A DNA stretch of 64,000 nt from Bacteroidota bacterium (GTDB lineage Bacteria > Bacteroidota > Bacteroidia > Chitinophagales > Chitinophagaceae): positions 248,001-312,000 of the forward strand of contig JAFEAE010000015.1 of NCBI GenBank assembly GCA_018266575.1. Direction: 5' to 3'. Below, piece after piece: positions 44,971 to 53,918 of this stretch; position 1 is the stretch's first letter, and each line of letters opens with the position of its first letter. The translations under genes and the position numbers were made by a program. The notes under the pieces are model-generated. The model saw only the letters and a program-made list of their open reading frames with translations. It was not told where the DNA came from and made no database searches.

Positions 44971-45510
44971 ATGAAAACGCAAACCTTACTTTTGATATTC
45001 GCAATTGCGGCATTGAATGTTTTTGCGCAGAATTATATACCGGTTGACAAGGAATCAAAAATTGAATTTAAAATAAAAAATTTCGGGTTCAATACAGGTG
45101 GTTCTTTTTCAGGATTGAAAGGAAAAATCCATTTCGAACCGTCGAATTTGCCTGCCTCCACGTTTGACGTAACGATCGATGCGAACTCTGTGAACACGGA
45201 TAATAATATGCGTGATAACCACCTTCGTGAAGACACTTACTTTGATGTAAAAAACTATCCGGTCATTCATTTCGTATCTGAGAAAATAACGGCATCGAAC
45301 AAAAGCGGAGTACACTATATTTTCGGAAAGCTGACAATCAAGAAAACGACCAAAGACATTTCATTTCCATTTACAGCAAAAGAATCCGGGGATGGTTATG
45401 TGTTTGACGGAGAATTTAAAATTAACAGAAGGGATTTTGACGTCGGAGGTTCAAGTACGCTTTCGGATAACGTAACGGTAACACTTCATGTGATAACTAA
45501 AAAAGAATAA
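44971..45510 (+). CDS. YceI-family exported protein
   Basis: 179 residues from ATG 44971 with a signal peptide (QTLLLIFAIAALNVFAQ). YceI lipocalin-like fold: YIPVDKESKIEFKIKNFGF, NTDNNMRDNHLREDTYFDV and FEINRRDFDVGG-like FKINRRDFDVGGSSTL. The family binds polyprenoid molecules in a beta-barrel. The N-terminal extension from a TTG at 44950 is rejected. Third gene of the YHS-DoxX-YceI run. Confidence 0.9.
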   Translation: MKTQTLLLIFAIAALNVFAQNYIPVDKESKIEFKIKNFGFNTGGSFSGLKGKIHFEPSNLPASTFDVTIDANSVNTDNNMRDNHLREDTYFDVKNYPVIHFVSEKITASNKSGVHYIFGKLTIKKTTKDISFPFTAKESGDGYVFDGEFKINRRDFDVGGSSTLSDNVTVTLHVITKKE

Positions 45511-45531
45511 ATTCCTAAACAACACTGATCT

Positions 45532-46032
45532 ATGCAACTGCAACAAGCCATTAACAATGTTTTTGTACAATTAGCTTCTACATTGCAGCAATTATCGGCA
45601 GAAGAATATACACAAACATGCAGGTCGTTGCATGGGAATACAATCGGGCAACATGTGCGTCACATTATTGAGTTGTTTCAATGCTTGGAGAATGGTTATG
45701 AAAACGGCCTGGTGAATTATGAAAAAAGAAAACGTGATAAAATAATTGAAACAGATAAACAATTAGCAACAGATCTTTTAAAATCTATTAACGATAAACT
45801 TGCACGTAATAACAAATCATTAAGGCTTGAAGCTTTTTATGATGAACATGTAACAGAACCTGTAGTGATTGATACCAATTATTTTCGTGAAGTTGCTTAC
45901 AACCTCGAACATACGATCCATCACATGGCACTGATCAGGATTGGTGTTTCAGAGGTGAGCTCCATTCACTTGCCAGACGATTTCGGCGTTGCATCATCTA
46001 CCGTTAAGTTCAGAAAGCAATGTGCACAGTAA
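45532..46032 (+). CDS. DinB-family protein
   Basis: 166 residues with the family's His positions: GNTIGQHVRHIIELFQCL (first His region) and REVAYNLEHTIHHMALIRIG (late EH-x3-H-H). Overlaps the next gene by 13 bases, so translation is coupled to an NRDE-type protein. Metal-dependent transferase activity is known for some relatives, not shown here. Confidence 0.8.
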   Translation: MQLQQAINNVFVQLASTLQQLSAEEYTQTCRSLHGNTIGQHVRHIIELFQCLENGYENGLVNYEKRKRDKIIETDKQLATDLLKSINDKLARNNKSLRLEAFYDEHVTEPVVIDTNYFREVAYNLEHTIHHMALIRIGVSEVSSIHLPDDFGVASSTVKFRKQCAQ

Positions 46033-46745
46033 CTTTTATTCCTGTCAACAATAAACTTTTCATTACATCAAACCGTGATGAGCAGGCGAAGCGTTTATCT
46101 GCAATAAAACCTGAAATATATGCCATGCAAACAGGTAATATTCTTTTTCCAAAAGATGCAAAGGCCGGTGGTACCTGGTTTGCGCTTCATGAAAACGGAA
46201 ATGCAGTTGTGTTTCTCAACGGCGGCAAAATCAAACATATTCCTCAGCCGCCATATAGCAAAAGCCGTGGGCTAACATTGATAGATATTATCGATAGTTA
46301 TGAACCTTTTGAAAAATTCCTGGAGATCAGCTTAGATAATATTGAACCATTTACTGCCATAATTTGGAGTAATGGAAAACTGTATGAGTGTGCCTGGGAT
46401 GGCTCAGTAAAATCATTCTGCAGGTTAAGAGCGGATTTGCACCATATCTGGTCGTCCGTTACATTATATGATGAAGATGCTATTATGAAAAGAAGAAAAT
46501 GGTTTGCTGATTGGCAAAGAAAATACCCACAGCCGGAATTACAGGATATCCTTACATTTCATCAATTCAATGATGGCGACAACCATGATGGTTTTTTAAT
46601 GAACCGTAATGGGATAACCATGACCGTTAGTATCACGTCGGTTGAGTTTGATAACGGCGGCGCATTAATGCACTATCTCGATTGCAAGGACCTCAGGACG
46701 TCTTCTGCAAAAATTCAATTCTCCAATCCTGTCATTGCTAAATAA
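46020..46745 (+). CDS. NRDE/TANGO2-family protein
   Basis: 241 residues. N-terminal Met-Cys (MCTVTFIP) and the TSNRDE motif define the NRDE (TANGO2) family, which has an Ntn-hydrolase-like fold with Cys2 as the possible nucleophile. The AGGTWFALHENG block is also typical. Relatives have been linked to heme trafficking in animals and some bacteria. It lies inside an overlapping three-gene run (13 bases with DinB, 1 base with ATP-grasp). Confidence 0.85.
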   Translation: MCTVTFIPVNNKLFITSNRDEQAKRLSAIKPEIYAMQTGNILFPKDAKAGGTWFALHENGNAVVFLNGGKIKHIPQPPYSKSRGLTLIDIIDSYEPFEKFLEISLDNIEPFTAIIWSNGKLYECAWDGSVKSFCRLRADLHHIWSSVTLYDEDAIMKRRKWFADWQRKYPQPELQDILTFHQFNDGDNHDGFLMNRNGITMTVSITSVEFDNGGALMHYLDCKDLRTSSAKIQFSNPVIAK

Positions 46746-47809
46746 TGAATGGCTTTAAACGTTTATTTTATAAACCGTTCTTCATTCGCCTGTTCCATTG
46801 GGAGTATTGGAGTTTTAATGCGGTATATGTCCCTATCTATTTCATCTGGATTGGATTGTGTTTGCGTGCACGTTCATTTTTCTTTTTCGCAGCATCTAAC
46901 CCATCTATTAAAAACGGGGGGTTTTTAAATGAATCGAAGAAAGATATCTTTCAGATTATGCCAGCAACGCTTCAACCCCGGACCTTATTTTTTCCTCAGA
47001 ATACGGATCTGGAATCCGTATTGAAAAAAATTGCAGAGAACCAATTTGCTTTTCCTTTAATAGGCAAACCGGATATTGGCGGACGTGGACGTGGTGTAAA
47101 AATTTTGCTGAACGATATTGATGTAAAGCAATATGTACTTAACAGCGAAATGGATTTTCATATCCAGAAATTCATTTCATATAAAAATGAAGTTGGCATT
47201 TTTTATTATCGCTATCCTGATTATGAAAAAGGAAATATTTCAGGAATTGTTCGTAAAGAGTTTTTAAAAGTAACCGGAAATGGAAAGAATACCATCCTTG
47301 AATTGATACAACAAAATAAGCGTGCTATACTGCAATTAACTGTGCTGCAGAAATTATATGAGAATAATTTGAATGAAATCCTTCCTGCTGGCGAAGAAAA
47401 AATATTAGTGCCTTATGGCAATCATGCACGTGGCGCAATGTTCATCGACGATACTGCTCTTGCTGATGATAAATTAGCGGTAATGATTGATGAATTGTGC
47501 AGACAAATAAAAGATTTTTATTTCGGCAGGTTAGACATCCGGTATAATGACTGGGAAGAATTGAAAGACGGAAAAAATTTTTGCGTAATTGAAGTAAATG
47601 GAGCTGGTTCCGAGCCTACCCATATTTACGACCCTAAACATTCGCTGTTTTTTGCATGGAAAGAGATCGTCAGGCATTGGTATATTTTATGGAAGATCAG
47701 CAGGCGCAATCACAAAAAAGGTTATCCTTATCTTACTTTGAAAGAAGGATTGAGGATGTTTCGTGAAGATAAGATAGTATCTCAAAAGCTGGCAGAGATG
47801 GCTGAGTAG
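46745..47809 (+). CDS. ATP-grasp ligase-like protein
   Basis: 354 residues. ATP-grasp features: the ATP-binding strand FPLIGKPDIGGRGRGVKI, EVGIFYYRYPDYE, FGRLDIRYNDW and the metal-binding VIEVNGAGSEPTHIYDP (resembling D-Ala-D-Ala ligase ends). A hydrophobic N-terminal helix (about 20-50) suggests membrane attachment. The start codon shares one base with the NRDE stop codon. Substrates unknown; ATP-grasp enzymes join a carboxylate to an amine or thiol. Confidence 0.8.
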   Translation: MNGFKRLFYKPFFIRLFHWEYWSFNAVYVPIYFIWIGLCLRARSFFFFAASNPSIKNGGFLNESKKDIFQIMPATLQPRTLFFPQNTDLESVLKKIAENQFAFPLIGKPDIGGRGRGVKILLNDIDVKQYVLNSEMDFHIQKFISYKNEVGIFYYRYPDYEKGNISGIVRKEFLKVTGNGKNTILELIQQNKRAILQLTVLQKLYENNLNEILPAGEEKILVPYGNHARGAMFIDDTALADDKLAVMIDELCRQIKDFYFGRLDIRYNDWEELKDGKNFCVIEVNGAGSEPTHIYDPKHSLFFAWKEIVRHWYILWKISRRNHKKGYPYLTLKEGLRMFREDKIVSQKLAEMAE

Positions 47810-47864
47810 GCGATGGTCGATGTTGAATATAGGAGTTACGGCTGTAATGCAACAAGATTTATAT

Positions 47865-48434
47865 TTATATACTTTCTTCAATTTTAGTTTTTCCCAATCG
47901 CGTCCTGCAATAATCATTGAACTCATCTTCTTCTGCATCGGGTTCATCGTCATCCAATGTTTCTTTTTGAAATAATGTGTTATTAGAGAAATCGAGTGTA
48001 AGCAATCCGTCTTTCAAAACAATATTAGTAAAATCGCTCCAGGCAAATGTGCGTTTGATAAGCGAATTGATCACTACATTATCATCTGTGAAACCAACTT
48101 CCAGCGGCCGTTTCGCCTGGAACTCCAGGAAAAATAATATTACAAAAAGAACGGCAAGCCATTTCATATAGGGCATCCCGACCCAACAAATTCCTGTCAG
48201 CAATATCAATCCACGGAACCGCACTGTTTTTTTTGCTTTTAATTTCCGGTACAAATTAAACACAACGCCAGCAATAATAACCAGCGGTGCAATAGTGAAA
48301 ATTAAATTTGAAATGTGATTCGGAAATTCTGTAAACAAAAAAAAGAGCGAAGAAAAAAAACAGAGGATAACGTTTATAATATCGATCGCGTTTTCGTTGT
48401 CTTTTTTTAACGTTACAATGTATTGATAGACCAT
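47865..48434 (-). CDS. Conserved hypothetical membrane protein
   Basis: 189 residues with four likely TM helices in pairs (about 20-35, 43-60, 75-90, 92-105), then a soluble C-terminal domain of alternating strands (VGFTDDNVVINSLIKRTFAW, LTLDFSNNTLF) ending in a very acidic segment (DDDEPDAEEDE). No family name recognised. Ten bases downstream of the arginase-family gene on the same strand, so probably cotranscribed. Confidence 0.65.
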   Translation of the reverse strand: MVYQYIVTLKKDNENAIDIINVILCFFSSLFFLFTEFPNHISNLIFTIAPLVIIAGVVFNLYRKLKAKKTVRFRGLILLTGICWVGMPYMKWLAVLFVILFFLEFQAKRPLEVGFTDDNVVINSLIKRTFAWSDFTNIVLKDGLLTLDFSNNTLFQKETLDDDEPDAEEDEFNDYCRTRLGKTKIEESI

Positions 48435-48444
48435 TGTGGCAAAA

Positions 48445-49488
48445 TTAAGTGTTGCTTGCCACTAATAAATTGCAGAGCTTCCATAGAATACGTGCACCCA
48501 CGTTTGCATCCCAATCGTTATCGCCGCTGCCGATTTCATCAAGGTCGAAACCAATAAATTTACGCCCGCTTTGAACAATTTTTTTTGCGAGGTAGAAAAC
48601 CTGCTCGGCTTCCAATCCACCCGCAACCGGTGTTCCCGTGTTCGGGCATAATTTGGGGTCAAGTCCATCAATATCAAAAGAGATATACACTTTTTCCGGA
48701 AGATGTTCTATGATCTCGTCAGCAATCTGTTTCCACGTTTGCCCTTCAAACTGGCGTTCTTTGATTTCGTTATCAAAATAAGTTACTACACGGTAATTAC
48801 TGTTGCAGATATAATCCCATTCTTCCTGGCAATAATCGCGTACACCAACCTGCACCACTCTTTTAATTCCCTGTACTTCATTCAATGCATTGTATAAAAT
48901 ACTGCCATGGCTGTATGTAAAACTTTCGTAGGCTTTGCGCAGGTCGCAATGTGCATCAATTTGCAGGATACCAAATTCGCCATGTTTTTCTTCGATCGCT
49001 TTTAAAAATCCTAGCGGCACGCTGTGGTCGCCTCCAAGCAAGGCAACCAATTTTCCGCGGTTAAGCAAGTCGCTTGTTTGTTCATACACCCATTTATTAA
49101 GGTTCATGCTGCCTTCATTAATTTCTTTAAGAGATTTGCACATGAACGTATTTTTCTCAATACTTTCACCCTGCGATGTATAGTCTATATACAGTTCTGC
49201 TTCTTTACGCAGGTAATCACTCTTCATCAATATTTTTCTGTCGGGAGGCCGCATAAAAAAACCTTGCCTCCACGCATCATTAGTTCCCGGGTCAAAAATG
49301 TCAACCTGCATACTCGCATGAAAAATATGTTCTGCATTGCGTGATGCCCCTGCATGATAACTCACCGTAACTTCCCAGGGAATGGGAAGGATTACTAATC
49401 GGGCCTCGTCTTCAGTGAATGGTAATCCGAAAATGTTGTTTTTAGGGTTGCTGGGGGCATTAGGGTCAAATAGGGATAAGTCTTTCAT
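48445..49488 (-). CDS. Arginase/agmatinase/formimidoylglutamase-family enzyme
   Basis: 347 residues of the ureohydrolase family. Mn ligands: His155 (GGDHS), Asp178-x-His180-x-Asp182 (IDAHCDLR) and Asp272-x-Asp274 (SFDIDGLDP). The long N-terminus and DANVGARILWKL end resemble Bacteroidota formimidoylglutamase/agmatinase-type members. The exact guanidino substrate cannot be told from sequence. Divergent from ccmE. Confidence 0.85.
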   Translation of the reverse strand: MKDLSLFDPNAPSNPKNNIFGLPFTEDEARLVILPIPWEVTVSYHAGASRNAEHIFHASMQVDIFDPGTNDAWRQGFFMRPPDRKILMKSDYLRKEAELYIDYTSQGESIEKNTFMCKSLKEINEGSMNLNKWVYEQTSDLLNRGKLVALLGGDHSVPLGFLKAIEEKHGEFGILQIDAHCDLRKAYESFTYSHGSILYNALNEVQGIKRVVQVGVRDYCQEEWDYICNSNYRVVTYFDNEIKERQFEGQTWKQIADEIIEHLPEKVYISFDIDGLDPKLCPNTGTPVAGGLEAEQVFYLAKKIVQSGRKFIGFDLDEIGSGDNDWDANVGARILWKLCNLLVASNT

Positions 49489-49600
49489 TGTTTTTGTATC
49501 GCTTGGTTAAAATACAGCGCAAGTTAATTTAGTAAAAGATATAAGCAAAAATGGAACCATACTATCTTAATAAATCTTGATACAGGTAATCATTTTGACC

Positions 49601-49608
49601 TAACTTTG
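49601..49608 (+). promoter_or_regulatory. -7 element before ccmE (TAACTTTG)
   Basis: TAnnTTTG match 110 bases before the ccmE start codon; the expected upstream TTTG is weak. It is the best candidate promoter for the cytochrome-c maturation genes. Confidence 0.45.
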
Positions 49609-49717
49609 CGGTGAATTTGAAAAGCATACAAAATGCGCCATAAAAATTTAGCATATTACAACATGATTTTTTTGGCGGAATCCATCTGACGACTACAAAA
49701 CAATAAAAGATAAACAG

Positions 49718-50134
49718 ATGAAACGGATCAATATAATCATACTTGTTTTTATTGCAATTGCCATTGCAGTTTTGGTGAGTTTTATGGGAAATTTATCAAC
49801 TTATGAAACTATTGCTTCGGCAAGGCAAAAAGAAGGCAAAAGCGTAACGATAGTTGCCAAGCTCGACAACACCCAGCCCATTGAGTATGACCCTGCAAAA
49901 GACCCGAATTACGTTAGCTTTTATGTAATTGATACGTTGGGGGAAAAAGCGAAAGTGGTGTATCACTTCGAAAAGCCTTATGATATGGATAAAACGGAGC
50001 GTATTGTGCTGAAAGGAAAAATGAAAGATGGTGTTTTTGATATCACACAAAAAGAGGGTATACTTATTACCTGTCCTTCCAAATACAAAAGCGACCCTGA
50101 ATACAACAAGAAAAAGCTTAGCCAAAATCAATAA
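49718..50134 (+). CDS. ccmE: Cytochrome c maturation heme chaperone CcmE (CxxxY type)
   Basis: 138 residues: one N-terminal TM anchor (IIILVFIAIAIAVLVSFM) and a periplasmic OB-fold with VSFYVIDTLGEKAKVVYHFEKP. The heme-binding motif is Cys119-Pro-Ser-Lys-Tyr123 (CPSKY) instead of the classical His-x3-Tyr, so this is the CxxxY variant known from some anaerobes and archaea. Six bases before ccmF, forming an operon for heme attachment to cytochrome c. Confidence 0.9.
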   Translation: MKRINIIILVFIAIAIAVLVSFMGNLSTYETIASARQKEGKSVTIVAKLDNTQPIEYDPAKDPNYVSFYVIDTLGEKAKVVYHFEKPYDMDKTERIVLKGKMKDGVFDITQKEGILITCPSKYKSDPEYNKKKLSQNQ

Positions 50135-50140
50135 TAAAGC

Positions 50141-52579
50141 ATGGATTATATAGGAGAACATTTGCTGCCCGGAAAACTTGGGAACTTTTTTGTTATGCTT
50201 TCGTTTGCAGCTTCATTTGTGGCATGCATCGGTTTTTTCAAAGCAACAAATGCAAAAAGTATTGAAGAAGAATCAAGCTGGAAACGTTTTGCACGGATAG
50301 CATTTGCTGTTGATTGTTTTTCAGTATTCGCTGTTTTTGTTACTATTTTTTACATTATCTACAACCACCTGTTTGAATACAACTACGCGTGGGAACATTC
50401 CAATAAAGAACTTAGTTTAAAATATTTATTAAGCTGCATCTGGGAAGCGCAGGAGGGGAGCTTTTTGTTATGGACGATGTGGCATTGTGTGCTTGGGACA
50501 ATATTAATTTTTAAAGCAGGCAAGTGGGAAGCTCCTGTAATGATGGTGATCAGCTTTGCACAGATTTGCCTTGCCACAATGATCCTGGGAATTTATATTT
50601 CGGGTTCAAAAGTTGGTATCAATCCATTTGTATTGGTGCGTCAGCAATTTGGTGACGGGCCCATGTTCAGCAGGCCGGATTATTTGAGCATGCCGCAAAT
50701 GCAGAACGGGCAAGGCATTAATGCATTGCTTCAGAATTATTGGATGGTTATCCACCCGCCGATTTTGTTTTTAGGTTTTGCGTCCACAATCGTTCCATTT
50801 GCATATGCAATTGCTGGTTTATGGAAAAAACAATATACAGGTTGGACAAAAGCCGCAGTACCCTGGGCATTATTTTCTGCATGCGTTTTAGGAACAGGGA
50901 TTATGATGGGAGGGGCATGGGCCTACGAATCGTTAAGCTTTGGTGGTTTCTGGGCCTGGGACCCGGTTGAAAATGCATCGCTTGTTCCGTGGTTAGTTAT
51001 CGTTGGCGGGTTGCATACATTGGTAGTTTATAATGCTACCGGGCATTCATTGCGTGCAACCTATTTCTTTTTTATACTTGGTTTCATACTGATCTTATAC
51101 GCTACATTCTTAACACGTAGCGGAGTATTGAACGGCACATCTGTGCATGCGTTTGTTGATTCAGGAATGAATTTTCAGCTGATATTATTTGTGCTGGTTT
51201 TTCTTTTTCCTTCTTTCATTTTATTTTTTAAAGAATATAAAAACGTGCCGCATATCCAGAAAGAAGAAAGTACCTGGTCAAGGGAATTCTGGATGTTCAT
51301 CGGTTCACTGATCTTATTTCTTTCTTCAATCTTCATTGCTGTTTCTACATCGTTACCTGTTATTAATAAGATTGCCAATACAAAATGGACGGTTGGGGAA
51401 GATGTAACGTTCTCGTATAACCGAATTGAAATATTCATTGCCATTATCCTCGGCGTGCTGACAGCAGTGACACAATACCTGAAATACAAAAGCACCACAA
51501 AGGAATATTTTATTAAGAAGATGATCGTGCCAACGATCATTGCGTTAGTGCTTTCTGCATTGATCAGCATTTTCGGAAATGTGCATTACGATAAATACGG
51601 CGCCGGTTTTTTGATAGCCATACACATTGCTATTTTCTCTGCAGTATATGCTGTGATCGCAAATACAACATATATCTGGACGGGAATGAACGGCAAACTC
51701 AAAGCAGCCGGGGCTTCTGTAGCGCATGTTGGTTTCGGTGTAATGCTCGTGGGTATTTTACTATCGATGTCGAAAAAAGAATTATTATCATTCAATACCA
51801 CAGGGATCAATCTTCCTTTTGATCCAAAAGACCCGGATAAAAACCCGCTAGAAAATATCACACTGTTGCAGAATGTAAAAACAGATATGGGGAAATATTG
51901 GGCAACCTATCTTGGTGGCGACTCTACCAATGCTGCCGGTGATATTACCTATTATAAAGTGATCATGGAAGATAAAAAAAGCGGAGAGGTTTTTAAATTA
52001 TATCCCAACCTTATCAGAAGTTCAAAAGGACAGGAGACCATTTCGCCAAATCCTGATAAGCATCATTATCTCACCCGTGATATTTTTTCGTATGTAAATG
52101 CCGCAAGTAATTTAGACAGGCAGGGCGATACTGCGCAATTCAGGCGTTACCCGGTTGCTGTGAATGATACGATCTATTATTCCAACGGTTTTATGATATT
52201 GAATAATACTGTTAAAAACCCTAATAACGATAAATATCATTTTGCACCAACAGACACAGCGCTGATGGCAGAGATCACTGTAGTAAGCAAAGACAGCATG
52301 CGTTATAAAGTACGCCCTGTTTTTTATTTTAAGGATAATAAATTCAATACTATTGCTGATACTGTGTTTACGCAGAACCTTGCTGTTGCATTAACAGGCG
52401 TGCAAGGCAATAAATTGGAAATAGCCGTAAAAGAATCTTCATCATTGGTACCATTCATCTCTCTCAAAGTATATGCATTTCCCCAGATCAACATCGTATG
52501 GGTTGGCACGTTCATTATGATCATTGGTTTTGTTATGAGTATTGTATGGAGAGTAAAAACCAGATTAATTGTTAAATAA
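50141..52579 (+). CDS. ccmF: Cytochrome c heme lyase CcmF
   Basis: 812-residue multi-spanning membrane protein. Tryptophan-rich WWD domain at about 268-285 (GGFWAWDPVENASLVPWL), P-His motifs near NYWMVIHPPILFLG (199-212) and around 290-301 (GLHTLVVYNATGHS), and the early EAQEGSFLLW motif. It attaches heme to apocytochrome c with CcmE as donor. A soluble periplasmic insert (~560-790) lies before the last TM helix. In operon with ccmE. Confidence 0.93.
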   Translation: MDYIGEHLLPGKLGNFFVMLSFAASFVACIGFFKATNAKSIEEESSWKRFARIAFAVDCFSVFAVFVTIFYIIYNHLFEYNYAWEHSNKELSLKYLLSCIWEAQEGSFLLWTMWHCVLGTILIFKAGKWEAPVMMVISFAQICLATMILGIYISGSKVGINPFVLVRQQFGDGPMFSRPDYLSMPQMQNGQGINALLQNYWMVIHPPILFLGFASTIVPFAYAIAGLWKKQYTGWTKAAVPWALFSACVLGTGIMMGGAWAYESLSFGGFWAWDPVENASLVPWLVIVGGLHTLVVYNATGHSLRATYFFFILGFILILYATFLTRSGVLNGTSVHAFVDSGMNFQLILFVLVFLFPSFILFFKEYKNVPHIQKEESTWSREFWMFIGSLILFLSSIFIAVSTSLPVINKIANTKWTVGEDVTFSYNRIEIFIAIILGVLTAVTQYLKYKSTTKEYFIKKMIVPTIIALVLSALISIFGNVHYDKYGAGFLIAIHIAIFSAVYAVIANTTYIWTGMNGKLKAAGASVAHVGFGVMLVGILLSMSKKELLSFNTTGINLPFDPKDPDKNPLENITLLQNVKTDMGKYWATYLGGDSTNAAGDITYYKVIMEDKKSGEVFKLYPNLIRSSKGQETISPNPDKHHYLTRDIFSYVNAASNLDRQGDTAQFRRYPVAVNDTIYYSNGFMILNNTVKNPNNDKYHFAPTDTALMAEITVVSKDSMRYKVRPVFYFKDNKFNTIADTVFTQNLAVALTGVQGNKLEIAVKESSSLVPFISLKVYAFPQINIVWVGTFIMIIGFVMSIVWRVKTRLIVK

Positions 52580-52663
52580 CGAATCAGTTCAAAGCAACCG
52601 GGTTACATCTTTCACATTAACAGTATGAATTAAGGAAGTTTTTATTTAATTTTAAACTCTTCT

Positions 52664-53335
52664 ATGCAACGTCATACGAACAGATATCTTGTCTTTTTAA
52701 TCTTATCCGTACTATTCCTGGCTACGTCGCAATTATCTTTTGCGCAAACCAAAGACACCGTTACCAAGGCCAAAGACACAATTACTTTTTCATCTGCATT
52801 TAATTTCGGCCCTTATGATACGATCATTGTACCTGCTCATCCGATCGATGGTGATACATTGGCTGCCCGATATTATTCTACAATATGGGTGGTGAAACCA
52901 ATGCCACCGGCAATGCGCCGCAGACTGGAAGAATGGACGCGTTTACGCAATGCGGTTTATGTAACTTATCCTTTTGCAAAAAAAGCAGGAGCCATCATGA
53001 ACGATATGAATGGCAAACTTGCAAAAATGAATTCGGAAGATGAAAAGAAAACTTATATCAAGTCGAGAGAAAAAGAACTGAAGAAAGAGTTTGCCGATCC
53101 GCTTACCAATCTTTCCGTTTACCAGGGAAAAATATTAATGAAACTCATCAATCGCCAAACCGGGAATAATTGTTACAACATCATCAAAGAATATAAAGGC
53201 GGTTTCACTGCGCGTTTCTGGCAAACAGTTGCATTCTTCTTCGGCAGCAGTTTAAAACAACCTTATGACGCAAAAGGGGATGACCAGCAGATAGAAAGAA
53301 TTGTGCAGGAAATGGAGAGGATGTATCATGGGTGA
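52664..53335 (+). CDS. DUF4294-family exported protein
   Basis: 223 residues with a signal peptide (RYLVFLILSVLFLATSQLSFA). The central RLRNAVYVTYPFAKKAGAIM and the QTGNNCYNIIKEYKGGF segments are the DUF4294 hallmarks of a Bacteroidota-specific family of unknown function. Same direction as ccmF, 84 bases away. Followed at once by a heptad array. Confidence 0.8.
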   Translation: MQRHTNRYLVFLILSVLFLATSQLSFAQTKDTVTKAKDTITFSSAFNFGPYDTIIVPAHPIDGDTLAARYYSTIWVVKPMPPAMRRRLEEWTRLRNAVYVTYPFAKKAGAIMNDMNGKLAKMNSEDEKKTYIKSREKELKKEFADPLTNLSVYQGKILMKLINRQTGNNCYNIIKEYKGGFTARFWQTVAFFFGSSLKQPYDAKGDDQQIERIVQEMERMYHG

Positions 53336-53338
53336 GAG

Positions 53339-53425
53339 AAGTGTTAAGTCGTAGGTCGTAAGTATTAAGTAGGTGCGATTTAAAATTATTTCTTCTTATC
53401 ACTTATCGCTGGCCACTTACTACTT
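53339..53425. repeat. Inverted heptad arrays between convergent genes
   Basis: Left arm AAGTGTT, AAGTCGT, AGGTCGT, AAGTATT, AAGTAGG (53339-53373); right arm TCTTCTT, ATCACTT, ATCGCTG, GCCACTT, ACTACTT (53391-53425), its approximate reverse complement in the same 7-base phase. The arms start 3 bases after one stop codon and end 1 base before the other. Confidence 0.7.
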
Positions 53426-53426
53426 C

Positions 53427-53918
53427 TCACAGTTTATGTATCTTCTCAATCAACCCCGTTGTCGAAAAACCTTCCAGTATGGGGTTGATAACAACTCTTC
53501 CGCCATTTGCCATTACTTCTTTTGCACCAACTATTTCATCTAAGGTATAATCTCCTCCTTTGACCAAAACATCCGGCATTATGATGTTGATCAGTTCAAG
53601 CGGGGTATCTTCTTCAAAAATCACAACTGCATCTACCATTAATAAAGAAGCGAGTATTGTTGACCGCGAGTGTTGATTGTTTACAGGACGATGTTCACCT
53701 TTCAATTTTCGTACTGATGCATCTGCATTCACACCAACAATTAAAATATCTGCTTCCGAAGCAGCTTTTGAAAGGGAAAAAATATGCCCTTCATGCAAAA
53801 TATCAAAACAGCCGTTGGTAAACGCAACAGTTTTGCTGAGCAATTTCCAGCGGTTAAGTTGTTGTTGAAGTTCGGGGAGCGTAAATATTTTTTGTTGAAT
53901 GATATCAGCTTTTCTCAT
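53427..53918 (-). CDS. rfaE2: D-glycero-beta-D-manno-heptose 1-phosphate adenylyltransferase
   Basis: 163-residue nucleotidyltransferase with the HxGH-type motif TNGCFDILHEGHI, family block VNADASVRKLKGEHRP, and the C-terminal GFSTTGLIEKI. It is the stand-alone second domain of RfaE/HldE, making ADP-heptose for lipopolysaccharide core. The kinase half (rfaE1) is not in the window. Overlaps the upstream membrane-protein gene by 14 bases. Confidence 0.9.
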   Translation of the reverse strand: MRKADIIQQKIFTLPELQQQLNRWKLLSKTVAFTNGCFDILHEGHIFSLSKAASEADILIVGVNADASVRKLKGEHRPVNNQHSRSTILASLLMVDAVVIFEEDTPLELINIIMPDVLVKGGDYTLDEIVGAKEVMANGGRVVINPILEGFSTTGLIEKIHKL

